A DNA stretch of 64,000 bases from Salinibacter pepae (GTDB lineage Bacteria; Bacteroidota; Rhodothermia; Rhodothermales; Salinibacteraceae): the NCBI RefSeq assembly GCF_947077775.1, contig NZ_CAMTTE010000001.1, positions 1,888,501 to 1,952,500 on the forward strand, in the 5' to 3' direction. A program made the position numbers and the translations under genes. Under the pieces are notes generated by a model. The model searched no databases. It worked only from the letters and a program-made list of their open reading frames with translations, and was not told the origin of the DNA. Shown piece after piece: positions 34,107-42,988 of the stretch. Position 1 is the first letter of the stretch, and the number at the start of each line of letters is the position of its first letter.

Positions 34107-36725
34107 CTAGAAGGGCGCGTCGTCCTCGAAGGAGCCGCCCCCGCCCGCGTTCCCGTCGGGGGGCATGGGGGCAGAGCCGTCGCCCTGGGGCGGGCCGCCC
34201 CCGGGATTGTCGTACTGGGTGGTGAGGGGCTCGAAGCGGGCGTACTGGTCGACGAACGCCAGCTCGACGGAGCCGATGGGGCCGTTGCGCTGCTTCCCCA
34301 CAATGATCTCGGCGATCCCTTCGGTGGAGTTGCCCTGCTCGTCGACCGTGATGCCGTAGCGCTCGGCCCGGTAGATAAACGAGACCACGTCGGCGTCCTG
34401 CTCGATCGAGCCCGACTCGCGGAGGTCCGAAAGCTGGGGGCGCTTGTCGCCGCCCCGATTCTCGACGGCGCGGTTGAGCTGAGAGAGGGCGATGACGGGA
34501 ATGTCGAGCTCCTTGGCCAGGCCCTTGAGCGAGCGGGAGATGTGGGCGATTTCCTGCTCGCGGTTGGCCCCGCTGCGCAGGTTGGCGCCGGAGGCCTGCA
34601 TGAGCTGCAGGTAGTCGACCACGACCAGCCCGAGTTCGTGTTCGGCCTTCAGGCGGCGGCACTTGGCGCGGAGCTCCAGCACGCTGAGGCCCGGGGTGTC
34701 GTCGATGTAGATGTCCGCGTCGCTGAGGGCCCCAGCCGCCCGGGCCAGGCGTTGCCAGTCGTCGTCCTTCATCCGGCCCGTGCGGGCCCGGTGCGCGTCC
34801 ACACGGGCCTCGGAGGTGAGCATGCGCTGGGCGAGCTGCTGCGCGCCCATCTCCAGCGAAAAGATCGCCACGCCCGTCGACCGCTCCGGGTGCGTGGCGG
34901 CGTTCTGGGCCGACGCGAGCGCGAAAGCAGTGTTGTGTGTGACCGTCCCGTCCCCCAGCAGAAATCGGCCGTTCCCGTCGAGCGTGAAGCCGTAGTAGTT
35001 CCCCACCCCGTCGGGTTCAACCTTGATCCCCGTCACCCGCCAGTCGCGGAAGTCGGTCCAGGGGGCAGCTTGCTTGCGCTCAACACGGACTGGAATCTCG
35101 TCGACGTTTCCGTTGAATCGGACACGATGACCCTCGGACGCATGGCCCGTTTCTGCAATCCCGGCCGTTTTTTGCGTGAGTGAGGTTCGGTAGCCGAGCG
35201 TGTCGCAAAGAAACTTGATGTCCTGAGCGAGCTTTTCGCTCGACTGCGTAATCTCGTAGGTCCCTCCGTGCCCGTCGTTGAGGTGGCCGTCGCTGTCGAT
35301 GAGGCCGGCCAGAAGACGAAGCCGCTTCCCACGAGAATTGCCGAGGTAAAGTTGGGGAATGTGCTTGTCGCCCAGAACGCCCAGTGCACGCAGGGCGCCC
35401 TGTACAGATTCGCGGGTGGCCATCGCTCCGCCTCGATCTCCACTCTTCACGAGGTAGGCGGGGCAGCGGCGGTGCTCGTCCGAGGCGCTGACCGTATCCC
35501 CGCGCTTTTCGGCAATCTCTTGGAGTCCCGTGCTGACCTCGTCGTCAGTGGTGTAGATGCGGGCGTTGTCCGACTTCCCGTCTCCGAGCCAGAGACCCAG
35601 AAAATAAGGATCGAGTGGAACGGGCTGATCGGGAAACTCCGCGGCGACCTTGAACCCCTTGTTGTCATCCTTCCACTTCTCGGACTGGTCGAGGTAGTCG
35701 CGGACTGAGATATCGGCAATTGCCCCCCGGTCGCGCGCCCCCTCTTGACGGCTCTTCTTGAGAGAAAGGATGTGGCTCTCGTTCACGCGGTAGTCCATTC
35801 CCTGCTTCTGACGAACCCAGTACATCTCTTCCCGGCCGCGAGCGAGAGACCGCACGGTCCGCGGCGTCCCGTCGTCTCCCATGAGCCGATCGCCGACCTC
35901 CACCTTCTCCACGGGCTTCGTGCGTCCGTCGTACATCATCACCGGTGTGCCTTTCCCCAGGCACTTTCCCATGGAGGGGCGGGCCGCAATGATGATAAGG
36001 TCGGAGTCCTGCCAGCCGCTCGTCAGGTCGTCGAGCTTGGGGAAGCCGCTGGGCACGCCCGTGATGCCGCCGTCCTGGCCGTGGATGGTCTCGAGGCGCT
36101 CCAGGGTGTCCTTCACCACCTCGTTCATCGGGGCGGCGGCCTTGCGGAGCTGGTTGTCCGAGATCTGAAAGATCTTGCTCTCCGCCTCGTCGAGCAGCTC
36201 GAAGGCATCGGCCCCCGGGTCGTAGGCCTTCTGCACGACCGTCGTCATCGTCTCGATCATGCGGCGGAGCAGCGACTTCTCCGCGATGATGCGGGCGTGG
36301 TACTCCACGTTCGCCGCGGAGGCGACCTGTGTGGTGAGCTCGGTCAGGTAGTAGGCGCCCCCAATCTCCTCCAGCTTGTCGCGGCGCCGCAGCTCCTCGG
36401 TGAGGGTGACGAGGTCTACGGGGTTGCCCCGCTCGAAGAGGTCCTGGATGCAGCCGTAGATGCTCTGGTGCTTGCTCTCGTAGAAGGCATCCGACGGAAG
36501 GATCTCGATGGCCTGCGGAATGGCCTCCCGCTCGATGAGCATGGCGCCGAGGACGGACTTCTCCACGTCAACGGCCTGCGGCGGGACGCGCCCCGACTGC
36601 TCGTGGACCGCCTGGGCCTGTTCGCGCTGCTGCTCGCCCGTGCCGCCTCGCATCTTTTCGAGGGGGTAGGACGACCGGGACGACTCGTCAATATTGAACC
36701 GCTGGGAGTCGTCGTTTTCAGCCAT
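34107..36725 (-). CDS. dnaB: replicative DNA helicase DnaB, intein-containing
   Basis: 872 residues from ATG 36725 (MAENDDSQRF). Without the intein it is 528 residues. The N-terminal domain (PQAVDVEKSVLGAMLIE) and the RecA-type helicase core are present: Walker A 'ARPSMGK|T' is split by the intein after GK; later motifs are 'IFSLEMGAQQLAQRML', 'LVVVDYLQLMQ', 'ALSQLNRAVENR', 'LSDLRESGSIEQDADVV' and 'GKQRNGPIGSVELAF'. The helicase unwinds the fork as a hexamer. ATP binding needs excision of the intein because it interrupts the P-loop. The C-terminus is Gly/Pro-rich and ends in acidic DDAPF. Confidence 0.97.
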   Translation of the reverse strand: MAENDDSQRFNIDESSRSSYPLEKMRGGTGEQQREQAQAVHEQSGRVPPQAVDVEKSVLGAMLIEREAIPQAIEILPSDAFYESKHQSIYGCIQDLFERGNPVDLVTLTEELRRRDKLEEIGGAYYLTELTTQVASAANVEYHARIIAEKSLLRRMIETMTTVVQKAYDPGADAFELLDEAESKIFQISDNQLRKAAAPMNEVVKDTLERLETIHGQDGGITGVPSGFPKLDDLTSGWQDSDLIIIAARPSMGKCLGKGTPVMMYDGRTKPVEKVEVGDRLMGDDGTPRTVRSLARGREEMYWVRQKQGMDYRVNESHILSLKKSRQEGARDRGAIADISVRDYLDQSEKWKDDNKGFKVAAEFPDQPVPLDPYFLGLWLGDGKSDNARIYTTDDEVSTGLQEIAEKRGDTVSASDEHRRCPAYLVKSGDRGGAMATRESVQGALRALGVLGDKHIPQLYLGNSRGKRLRLLAGLIDSDGHLNDGHGGTYEITQSSEKLAQDIKFLCDTLGYRTSLTQKTAGIAETGHASEGHRVRFNGNVDEIPVRVERKQAAPWTDFRDWRVTGIKVEPDGVGNYYGFTLDGNGRFLLGDGTVTHNTAFALASAQNAATHPERSTGVAIFSLEMGAQQLAQRMLTSEARVDAHRARTGRMKDDDWQRLARAAGALSDADIYIDDTPGLSVLELRAKCRRLKAEHELGLVVVDYLQLMQASGANLRSGANREQEIAHISRSLKGLAKELDIPVIALSQLNRAVENRGGDKRPQLSDLRESGSIEQDADVVSFIYRAERYGITVDEQGNSTEGIAEIIVGKQRNGPIGSVELAFVDQYARFEPLTTQYDNPGGGPPQGDGSAPMPPDGNAGGGGSFEDDAPF
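34932..35963 (-). mobile_element. intein with LAGLIDADG homing endonuclease in dnaB
   Basis: 344 residues between Lys of the Walker A motif and Thr. It starts with Cys (CLGKGTPVMM), has block B 'YRVNESHILSL' with its His, two LAGLIDADG-type motifs 'FLGLWLGDGK' and 'LLAGLIDSDG', and ends with 'GDGTVTHN' followed by Thr, the expected C-terminal His-Asn plus +1 nucleophile. All splicing residues are intact, so it should be active in protein splicing. Both endonuclease motifs carry acidic residues, so homing activity is possible. An intein at this DnaB site has been recorded in Salinibacter. Confidence 0.95.
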
Positions 36726-36832
36726 GAACGGAGGGAAAAAGACTTGGGGAGAAAAAAAGACGCATCCGCTCGCAGGGTCCAGAGGCCGGGAACACTCCTC
36801 GGACAAGGAGACCGGCGCGGGGGCGATCAGGT

Positions 36833-36872
36833 TTCGTCCGTCAACCTTCGTCCGTCAACCTTCGTCCGTCAA
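36833..36872 (+). repeat. 14-bp tandem repeat (nearly three copies) at the end of the glycosylase gene
   Basis: TTCGTCCGTCAACC repeats at 36833, 36847 and 36861 (last copy ends after 12 bases). The last copy encodes the C-terminal end of the glycosylase (QLTDEG-stop), so the extra copies lie just after its stop codon. Replication slippage is likely. Confidence 0.75.
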
Positions 36873-37718
36873 CTGGTCGTAGCGGGTACGGAGCAGCTTG
36901 ACGTCCTCCCACGTCGGCCGCTTCCACTGCGAGTTACGCAGGAGGGCGGCCGGGTGGTAGGTCGCCATCAGGGGGATGCCGTAGAAGTCGTGCTCCTGAT
37001 CCCGCAGGTTGGAGAGGGAGGAGCTCCGATCCAGAAGCGTGTTGCCGGCCACCTTGCCCACGGTGAGAATGATCTTCGGACGGAGCAGCGCGATCTGCTT
37101 GTAGAGCACCGGCAGGTGCGCGTCGATTTCTTCCGACTTCGGGTTGCGGTTGCGAGGGGGGCGGCTTTTCAGGATGTTGGTGATGTAGACGTCCTCCCGC
37201 TCGAAGTTGATCGCGTCGAGAATCTTATCGAGGAGCTGCCCGGCCCGGCCGACGAACGGTTCGCCCTCTTCGTCCTCGTTGCGTCCGGGCGCCTCCCCGA
37301 TGATAACGAGGTCGGCCTCCGGGTCCCCCACGCCAAAGACGGGGTTTTCCCGATCCTCGTCGATGGGCACGAGCACGTTGTCGGCGAAGTACTGCTCCAC
37401 CTCCTCCAGCGTGTCGGCGTCCTTGTACGGGGCGTCGTCGGGGATGAGGGCCTCGATGCGCTCCGGGGGAGGCAGGGAGGGGTCCTCGGCGGGGTCTACC
37501 TGGTTGCCAAACAGATCGTAGTTGGGCATATCGGGATCGGGTCCAGCGTCGTCGGGGGCAGTGTGTGAGGGCGTGTCGGTTTCGGGAGGGGGCGCGTCGG
37601 GCGACGGAGACGGTGTGGCCTCCGTCGCATCCTCCGCAGGGGGCACGGGAAGCAGGTCTCCGTGGAGCGCACGTTCGTGCTCAACGATGGCCCGCAGCTC
37701 GCGGAGGAGGTCGTGCAT
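36855..37718 (-). CDS. type-4 uracil-DNA glycosylase-like protein without Fe-S cysteines
   Basis: 287 residues. The catalytic motifs of family-4 UDG are present: '[29 protein letters not shown]' (in blocks, with GEAPG at about 140) and '[10 protein letters not shown]'. The protein has a long acidic, Pro-rich N-terminus (about 25-90). It contains no cysteine at all: the CxxC segment before 'VFGxG' reads '[18 protein letters not shown]' and the KCRPP motif reads 'KSRPP'. Known family-4 enzymes carry a [4Fe-4S] cluster on four Cys. So either the fold is stabilised otherwise or the activity is changed. It removes uracil from DNA in the active family. It lies between coaBC and dnaB. Confidence 0.87.
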   Translation of the reverse strand: MHDLLRELRAIVEHERALHGDLLPVPPAEDATEATPSPSPDAPPPETDTPSHTAPDDAGPDPDMPNYDLFGNQVDPAEDPSLPPPERIEALIPDDAPYKDADTLEEVEQYFADNVLVPIDEDRENPVFGVGDPEADLVIIGEAPGRNEDEEGEPFVGRAGQLLDKILDAINFEREDVYITNILKSRPPRNRNPKSEEIDAHLPVLYKQIALLRPKIILTVGKVAGNTLLDRSSSLSNLRDQEHDFYGIPLMATYHPAALLRNSQWKRPTWEDVKLLRTRYDQLTDEG

Positions 37719-37742
37719 CGGATGGGAGAGCGGTCGTAAAAG

Positions 37743-38984
37743 CTACGTGGTTTGCTCGTGGCGGGCGGCCAGTACGCGGTCGAGCAGGGCCTCGGCCACC
37801 TCGGCCTTCGGCATCCGGGGGAGGTTCTCGGTCGCGCCGTCGGGCCGAAGGAGCGTCACCCGGTTCGTGGAGGCCCCGAAGCCGGCCCCGTCCTCCGTCG
37901 GGTCGTTAACCACAACCCAGTCGAGGTTCTTCTCGTCCCGCTTGCGCCGGGCGTTGTCGAGGAGGTCGTCGGTTTCCAGCGCGAATCCCACGAGGACCTG
38001 ACCGGGCTGCTTGTGCTCCCCGAGGGTTTGTAGGATATCGGGGGTGCGGCGGAGGTGCAAGACCCGGTCGTCGTCCGTCTTCTTCCGTTTGGAGGTCGAC
38101 GGGTCGGCCGGGGCGTAGTCGGCCACCGCGGCGGCCATAAACACGTAGTCGGCGTCCGTGCGCCGGGCCTGCACGGCCTCGTTCATCTCCTCGGCCGTTT
38201 CTACGGGCACGACCTCCACGTCCGGCGGGGGGGAGAGGGCGGTGGGCCCCGTCACGAGCGTCACCGACGCGCCGCGCGCCGCCGCGGCTTCGGCCAGGGC
38301 GTAGCCCATCGTTCCCGTCGAGGGGTTCGTGAGGACGCGGGCCGGGTCGATGGGCTCGCGGGTGGGGCCGGCGGTCACGAGCACGTCGTGCCCGACCAGG
38401 GACGCGTCTTCGTGCGTCTCGGTCTCCGTAAGCATCTCGGCCACACGTTCCAGAATGGCCTCGGGCTCGGGCATTCGACCCTGCCCCACGAGCCCGCTCG
38501 CGAGCTCGCCGTGGGCGGCGGGCATCACCTCGTACCCGATCTCTTGAAGCCGCTCCAGGTTGTCCTGCGTCGCGGCGTGTCGGTACATGTCCCGATCCAT
38601 GGCCGGACACACCAGAAGCGGGCAGCGGGCCGAAAGGGCCGTGGCCGTGAGCATCGAGTCGCAGAAGCCGTGGGCGAGCTTGGCGACCGTCTGGGCCGTG
38701 GCGGGGGCCACGACGAAGAGGTCCCCCCACTGGCCCAACGTGACGTGCTTCGTCCACGCCCCCTCCTCATTTTCCGGAAAGATGTCCGTCAACACCTCTT
38801 TCTCGGAGAGCGTCCCGAGTGTGAGCGGCGTTACGAAGCGCTCGGCGTCCGGGGTCATGAGCACCTGCACCTCGGCCCCGGCCTTCTTCAGGTGCCGCAC
38901 GAGCGGCGCGGCCTTGTACGCCGCGATGCTGCCCGTGACCCCCAGCACCACACATCGTCCGGACAGGTCGAGGGGGGTGGGCAT
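37743..38984 (-). CDS. coaBC: bifunctional phosphopantothenoylcysteine decarboxylase / phosphopantothenate-cysteine ligase
   Basis: 413 residues. CoaC half (about 1-190): 'VVLGVTGSIAAYKA' flavin site, 'TKHVTLGQWGDLFVVAPATAQTVAK' with the active His, and 'CPAMDRDMY' (the usual PxMNxxMW with Asp for Asn, a variant also seen in Bacteroidota). CoaB half (190-413): 'VLVTAGPTREPIDPARVLTNPSTGTMGYALAEAAAARGA' in blocks and 'DWVVVNDP'. It makes phosphopantetheine from phosphopantothenate and cysteine in CoA synthesis. Follows rpoZ in the minus-strand series. Confidence 0.95.
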   Translation of the reverse strand: MPTPLDLSGRCVVLGVTGSIAAYKAAPLVRHLKKAGAEVQVLMTPDAERFVTPLTLGTLSEKEVLTDIFPENEEGAWTKHVTLGQWGDLFVVAPATAQTVAKLAHGFCDSMLTATALSARCPLLVCPAMDRDMYRHAATQDNLERLQEIGYEVMPAAHGELASGLVGQGRMPEPEAILERVAEMLTETETHEDASLVGHDVLVTAGPTREPIDPARVLTNPSTGTMGYALAEAAAARGASVTLVTGPTALSPPPDVEVVPVETAEEMNEAVQARRTDADYVFMAAAVADYAPADPSTSKRKKTDDDRVLHLRRTPDILQTLGEHKQPGQVLVGFALETDDLLDNARRKRDEKNLDWVVVNDPTEDGAGFGASTNRVTLLRPDGATENLPRMPKAEVAEALLDRVLAARHEQTT

Positions 38985-39174
38985 TGGGGGGAGCGGAGCA
39001 ACGAAGAAGCAACAGGCCGGTCGGTGGGTCCCTTGCCCGCGAGCCCGCAGGGGGGAGGATCACCCGCCGGATTCGGGGACGGGGCGACGGCGGATCGTTC
39101 GTCTGGGAGCACGGCCCGCACGCGCAGTCCGTCCCCCCGCACGGACGCACGACTGGACGAGACGAACGGGCGGA

Positions 39175-39468
39175 CTACTCGTCGTCGGGCTTGCGGTAGT
39201 AGATCTTGTCCTCGAGAAACTCGTCGATGGCGACCTCCGTCGGCTCGGGCTGTTTCTCGTACTCGAGGGAGACCTTCTCCTGCTCCTCCTGCATGCGGGC
39301 GTCCTCCATTTCCGGCCCGAAGCCCTCAAAGTAGGACAGCTTGTCGTCCAGCTCCGAGCGCGTATCGGAGGCCACCTGCCGCGACCGCTTTGACAGAATG
39401 GCGACGGTCTCGTAGAGGTTGCCGGTCTTTTCGGCCAGCTTGTCCAGGTCTAACGTTTCGATTGCCAT
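39175..39468 (-). CDS. rpoZ: RNA polymerase omega subunit, Bacteroidota type
   Basis: 97 residues from ATG 39468 (MAIETLDLDKLAEKTGNLYE). It resembles the divergent omega proteins of Bacteroidota/Rhodothermota ('TGNLYETVAILSKRSRQV', then an acidic C-terminal half ending in 'YYRKPDDE'). Position directly between gmk and coaBC is the normal omega location in this group. It helps assembly of RNA polymerase. Confidence 0.85.
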   Translation of the reverse strand: MAIETLDLDKLAEKTGNLYETVAILSKRSRQVASDTRSELDDKLSYFEGFGPEMEDARMQEEQEKVSLEYEKQPEPTEVAIDEFLEDKIYYRKPDDE

Positions 39469-39601
39469 GGGTAGAACGGGGCTACTTCGAAAGAAGGTGA
39501 GGGCCCGAGCGGTGGGCGCCGGTGGCGTGTGCGGCCTTGTGGGCACGTGTTCGAAGGGACGACCGTCCGGTCTCGCCCACGGGTGTACCCTGTGCCTGCC
39601 G

Positions 39602-40168
39602 TCACGAACTCAGAAACTGACGAATTCGGGTGAGGGTTTCCTCGACCGCGGTGTCCAGGTCATCATTCACGACCACCGCATCGCAGTCGTCGGCCCGATC
39701 CATTTCCTGCTCGACCCGGTCGAGGCGGTCCTGAAGCGACTCACGGTCCTCGGTGCCGCGTCCTTCGAGCCGGCGCCGCAGCTCGTCGAGGGACGGGGGG
39801 GCCACGAACAGTATGAGGGCGTCGTCCCCGAAAATGCGCTTGACGTTGAGGGCCCCTTTCACGTCAATGTCGAGCAGCACAGGCCCGTCGTTGGCCTGGT
39901 CTTCGACCTCCGAGCGGAGCGTCCCGTAGAACTGATCGGGGTACACCTCTTCGTACTCGAGCAGATCGCCGGCATCGATCCGGGCGCGAAATTCCTCCGG
40001 GGAGAGAAAGTGGTAGTCCACCCCGTCCGTCTCGTCGGGGCGCGGGGCCCGCGTCGTGGCCGATACGGAAAACTGCATGTCCGGCATCGCCTCCAGTACC
40101 CGATGGGCAATGGTGGTCTTGCCGGCGCCGCTCGGGGCCGTCAGTACGACGATGTTGCGGTCGGGCAT
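39602..40168 (-). CDS. gmk: guanylate kinase
   Basis: 188 residues from ATG 40168. P-loop 'VLTAPSGAGKTTI', GMP-binding 'FSVSATTRAPRPDETDGVDYHFLS', and 'LLDIDVKGALNVKR' fit guanylate kinase. Converts GMP to GDP. Upstream, a pair of 11-bp inverted arms (CGTTGAGGGTT at 40173-40183 and AACCCTCAACG at 40239-40249) lies in its leader. Confidence 0.95.
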   Translation of the reverse strand: MPDRNIVVLTAPSGAGKTTIAHRVLEAMPDMQFSVSATTRAPRPDETDGVDYHFLSPEEFRARIDAGDLLEYEEVYPDQFYGTLRSEVEDQANDGPVLLDIDVKGALNVKRIFGDDALILFVAPPSLDELRRRLEGRGTEDRESLQDRLDRVEQEMDRADDCDAVVVNDDLDTAVEETLTRIRQFLSS

Positions 40169-40172
40169 CGTG

Positions 40173-40249
40173 CGTTGAGGGTTCAGTGTTCGGGGTCGAG
40201 GATTGGGGGCAAACCGTCTTCCGGAACGCTCAACGCCCAACCCTCAACG
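40173..40249. repeat. 11-bp inverted repeat in gmk leader
   Basis: CGTTGAGGGTT (40173-40183) and AACCCTCAACG (40239-40249) are exact inverses separated by 55 bases, filling the gap between yicC and gmk. It could fold in the transcript between the two genes, for example as an RNase site or attenuator. Confidence 0.5.
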
Positions 40250-40251
40250 AA

Positions 40252-41136
40252 TTATTCCACGTTTCGAATCTGCTCTTTAATCTTTTCGATCTCCTCCTTC
40301 ATCTCCACCGCCTCCCGGGAGATGGTTTCGTCGTCGGCCTTGGCCCCGATCGTGTTCGCCTCCCGGTGGATTTCCTGGGTGATGAACTTCAGTTTGCGGC
40401 CGGACGGCTCGTCGGCGTCGAGGGCCTCCCGAAACATCTTGAGGTGGGAGTGGAGGCGGACGCACTCCTCGGTCACGTCGAGCTTATCGGCGAGGAGGGC
40501 CATTTCGGTTTCGAGGCGGTCGGCGTCGAGGTGCTCGTCGTCGAGCAGCTCCCCGAGGCGATCGCGGAGCTGGGCCTGCCGCTCCTCCACGCGGGCCGGG
40601 GCCCGTGCCTCGATCGCGTCGAGGTGCTCGTCGATGGCGCGGGTGCGCCGTTCCAGGTCGTCGCGCAGCGCGTCGCCCTCCTCGCGGCGCATCGCCTGCA
40701 GGTCGTCGATGGCGGCGTCGAGGGCCTGCGTCACGGCCGGCCATGCGCGCTGAATTTTGGCCGCCTCCCGCTCCTCCTCCCCCGCAAAGATGTCCTCAAA
40801 CTCCAGCAGGTGATCGATCCGAATCGGCGCCTCGATCTGTGCGGCCGCGGCGAGCTGTTCCAGGCGCCGCTTGTGGTGCATCGCCGCGTCGGCGTCCACG
40901 TCGACCGGCAGGGGGTCCGCACCCTTGAGCTCGGCGGAAACGTTGACGTCGAATTGGCCCCGCTCGAAGGCCTCCTTCATCTGCATCCGCACGTCCGACT
41001 CCGCCTCGGGGAGCGGGTCCGGGAGGTGGACGAAGACGTTGAGGTGGCGCTTGTTCGTCGACTGGATTTCTACGGTCGCCGAGGCGTCCTCGGTGCTGGC
41101 GTGGCCGCGCCCGAAGCCCGTCATGCTACGAATCAT
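40252..41136 (-). CDS. yicC: YicC family endoribonuclease-like protein
   Basis: 294 residues from ATG 41136 (MIRSMTGFGRGHA). N-terminal 'SMTGFGRG' and 'IQSTNKRHLNVFVHLPDPL' are the YicC signature; the C-terminal end 'GRKLKFITQEIHREANTIGAKADD' is also conserved. Family members are reported as ribonucleases acting on small RNAs. Upstream of gmk on the same strand, the common order. Confidence 0.93.
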   Translation of the reverse strand: MIRSMTGFGRGHASTEDASATVEIQSTNKRHLNVFVHLPDPLPEAESDVRMQMKEAFERGQFDVNVSAELKGADPLPVDVDADAAMHHKRRLEQLAAAAQIEAPIRIDHLLEFEDIFAGEEEREAAKIQRAWPAVTQALDAAIDDLQAMRREEGDALRDDLERRTRAIDEHLDAIEARAPARVEERQAQLRDRLGELLDDEHLDADRLETEMALLADKLDVTEECVRLHSHLKMFREALDADEPSGRKLKFITQEIHREANTIGAKADDETISREAVEMKEEIEKIKEQIRNVE

Positions 41137-41255
41137 AAGGGGGAGGCGGAAGAACGAGGGGGAGCGCGAATAAGGGGCCCATTTTCGAAATCCCGCCTTC
41201 CGGGCGGAAGACGGGGACTGGGCGTGCGGGACGGAACGGGCCGCGGGACAGACGG

Positions 41256-41343
41256 CGGAGGGGGAGGGATTCGAACCCTCGGTACCGTAAAACGGCACAC
41301 TCGCTTTCCAGGCGAGCACCTTCGACCACTCGGTCACCCCTCC
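41256..41343 (-). tRNA. tRNA-Ser (anticodon GGA)
   Basis: On the minus strand the acceptor GGAGGGG pairs with CCCCTCC, with discriminator G. Anticodon stem CTCGC/GCGAG with loop CTGGAAA gives GGA. A long variable arm (GTGCCGTTTTACGGTAC) identifies a class II serine tRNA. 88 nt. Confidence 0.95.
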
Positions 41344-41407
41344 AAAAATATTGGGACGGGAGCGAGGAGGGCGACGATGTCGCCCCTCAGTCCTCCCGCG
41401 CGTCGCG

Positions 41408-41977
41408 TCAGACGTCCATAATCTGTTCGGTTTTCTGCTCCAAGAGCCCCTCCACCGTTTCGGTGTGGGCGTCGGTGATGTCCTGAAGGTCTTCCTCGGC
41501 GCCGTAACGGACATCTTCGGAGAAGTTCTCCGCCTCGACGACATTCTGGATCTCGTTCTTGGCGTCGCGCCGGATGTTGCGGATCGAAATCTTCGTTTCT
41601 TCGGCCCGCTCGCGGCTGGTCTCCACGAGCTCCTTGCGCCGCTCTTCGGAGAGGGGCGGGATCGGAATGCGAATCTTTTCGCCGTCGTTGTTCGGGTTCA
41701 GGCCCAGGTCGGCCTTCATGATGCCCCGCTCGATGTTTTCGATGGCGCTGCGGTCGAACGGCTGCACGACGATGAGGTCGGGCTGCGGCGCGCTCACGCT
41801 GGCGACCTGCTCCAGGGGGGTCTGGGAGCCGTAGTATTCGACCGTCACGTTTTCGAGCATGGCCGGGGAGGCCCGTCCGGCGCGAATCGTGCGCAGCTCC
41901 GAACGCATGTACGAGACCGACTCCTCCATCTCTTCGTCGGCCTCGTCCAGAATGTCCTGAATGGGGTCGTCGGGCAT
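41408..41977 (-). CDS. frr: ribosome recycling factor
   Basis: 189 residues from ATG 41977 (MPDDPIQDILDEADEEMEESV). 'LRTIRAGRASPAMLENVTVEYYG', 'PFDRSAIENIERGI' and 'IPPLSEERRKELV' match RRF. It splits the post-termination ribosome with EF-G. Immediately after pyrH, the usual order. Confidence 0.97.
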   Translation of the reverse strand: MPDDPIQDILDEADEEMEESVSYMRSELRTIRAGRASPAMLENVTVEYYGSQTPLEQVASVSAPQPDLIVVQPFDRSAIENIERGIMKADLGLNPNNDGEKIRIPIPPLSEERRKELVETSRERAEETKISIRNIRRDAKNEIQNVVEAENFSEDVRYGAEEDLQDITDAHTETVEGLLEQKTEQIMDV

Positions 41978-42024
41978 GGGCGACAGGGCGGTTGGTGAGC
42001 GAGAGAATGGGGGCGGGAGGGGCG

Positions 42025-42804
42025 TCAGGCCGGCACCCGTTCGGTGGACGCCCTGGCCTCGTCCCAATGCACGTGGGTGCCCACGGTTTCTCCTTCGAGG
42101 AGGCGCCGCAGGTTGTTCGACGTGCCCATGTTGAACACGACGATGGGCATCTTCGACTCCTGGCAGAGCGTGAGGGCGGTCATGTCCATGACGCGCAGGT
42201 CGCGATCGATGACTTCCTGTCCGTGGATCTGTTTGAAGCGCTCGGCGGAGGCGTCCTCCTCGGGGTCTGCGGTGAAGATGCCGTCCACGCGGGTGCCTTT
42301 CAGGATCACGTCGGCGTCGATCTCCAGCCCCCGGAGGGCGGCGGCGGTGTCGGTCGTGAAGTACGGGTTGCCGGTGCCGGCCCCAAAGATGACGACCCGC
42401 CCCTTTTCGAGGTGCCGGATGGCGCGGCGGCGGATAAACGGTTCGGCGATCTCCTCCATCTTGATGCTCGACTGCAGGCGTGTGACGAGATCGACCTGCT
42501 CGAAGGCATCCTGGAGCGCCATGCCGTTGATCATGGTGGCCAGCATGCCCATGTAGTCCGCATGAGCCCGTGTCATGCCCTCCATGGCGTGCTCCACCCC
42601 CCGAAAGATGTTGCCGCCCCCAATGACGACGGCCACCTCGGCCCCGGCCTCGACGGCGGTCTTGACCTCGTTCGCGTAGGTGCGGAGAACGGCCTCGTCG
42701 ATCCCAAACTCCCGGTCCCCCAACAGGGCCTGGCCACTGAGCTTCAGCAGCACACGCTGGTGGTCGAGGGATGAAGTGGATTCGTCGTCGGGGGAAGCGC
42801 TCAT
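42025..42804 (-). CDS. pyrH: UMP kinase
   Basis: 259 residues from ATG 42804. '[13 protein letters not shown]', '[11 protein letters not shown]', '[17 protein letters not shown]' and '[18 protein letters not shown]' are the bacterial UMP kinase motifs. It makes UDP from UMP. Forms tsf-pyrH-frr with neighbours. Confidence 0.97.
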   Translation of the reverse strand: MSASPDDESTSSLDHQRVLLKLSGQALLGDREFGIDEAVLRTYANEVKTAVEAGAEVAVVIGGGNIFRGVEHAMEGMTRAHADYMGMLATMINGMALQDAFEQVDLVTRLQSSIKMEEIAEPFIRRRAIRHLEKGRVVIFGAGTGNPYFTTDTAAALRGLEIDADVILKGTRVDGIFTADPEEDASAERFKQIHGQEVIDRDLRVMDMTALTLCQESKMPIVVFNMGTSNNLRRLLEGETVGTHVHWDEARASTERVPA

Positions 42805-42988
42805 AAGGGAGGCACCGTCAGGTGCGTGTTCGGGTTCGCTGTGCGGGCGTCGGACGACTCCCCGCTGGGGAAGGGGAACAGGGCCGAGACGGCTTGGGAA
42901 GACGAGAGGAATTGCATAGCGGTCCGGTGCGGGCGCGAACCGATTGCGGCCCGACGCGGGGCCGACGAGAGGCGACACGCCCGCATCG

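Noticed and set aside
35745-37568. Long plus-strand open frame opposite dnaB and the glycosylase (607 codons)
   Set aside because: It crosses two real minus-strand genes and the intein border without any domain of its own; shadow frame.
38055-39500. Long plus-strand frame opposite coaBC and rpoZ (481 codons)
   Set aside because: Spans two well-supported genes and an intergenic gap; composition is that of antisense high-GC frames.
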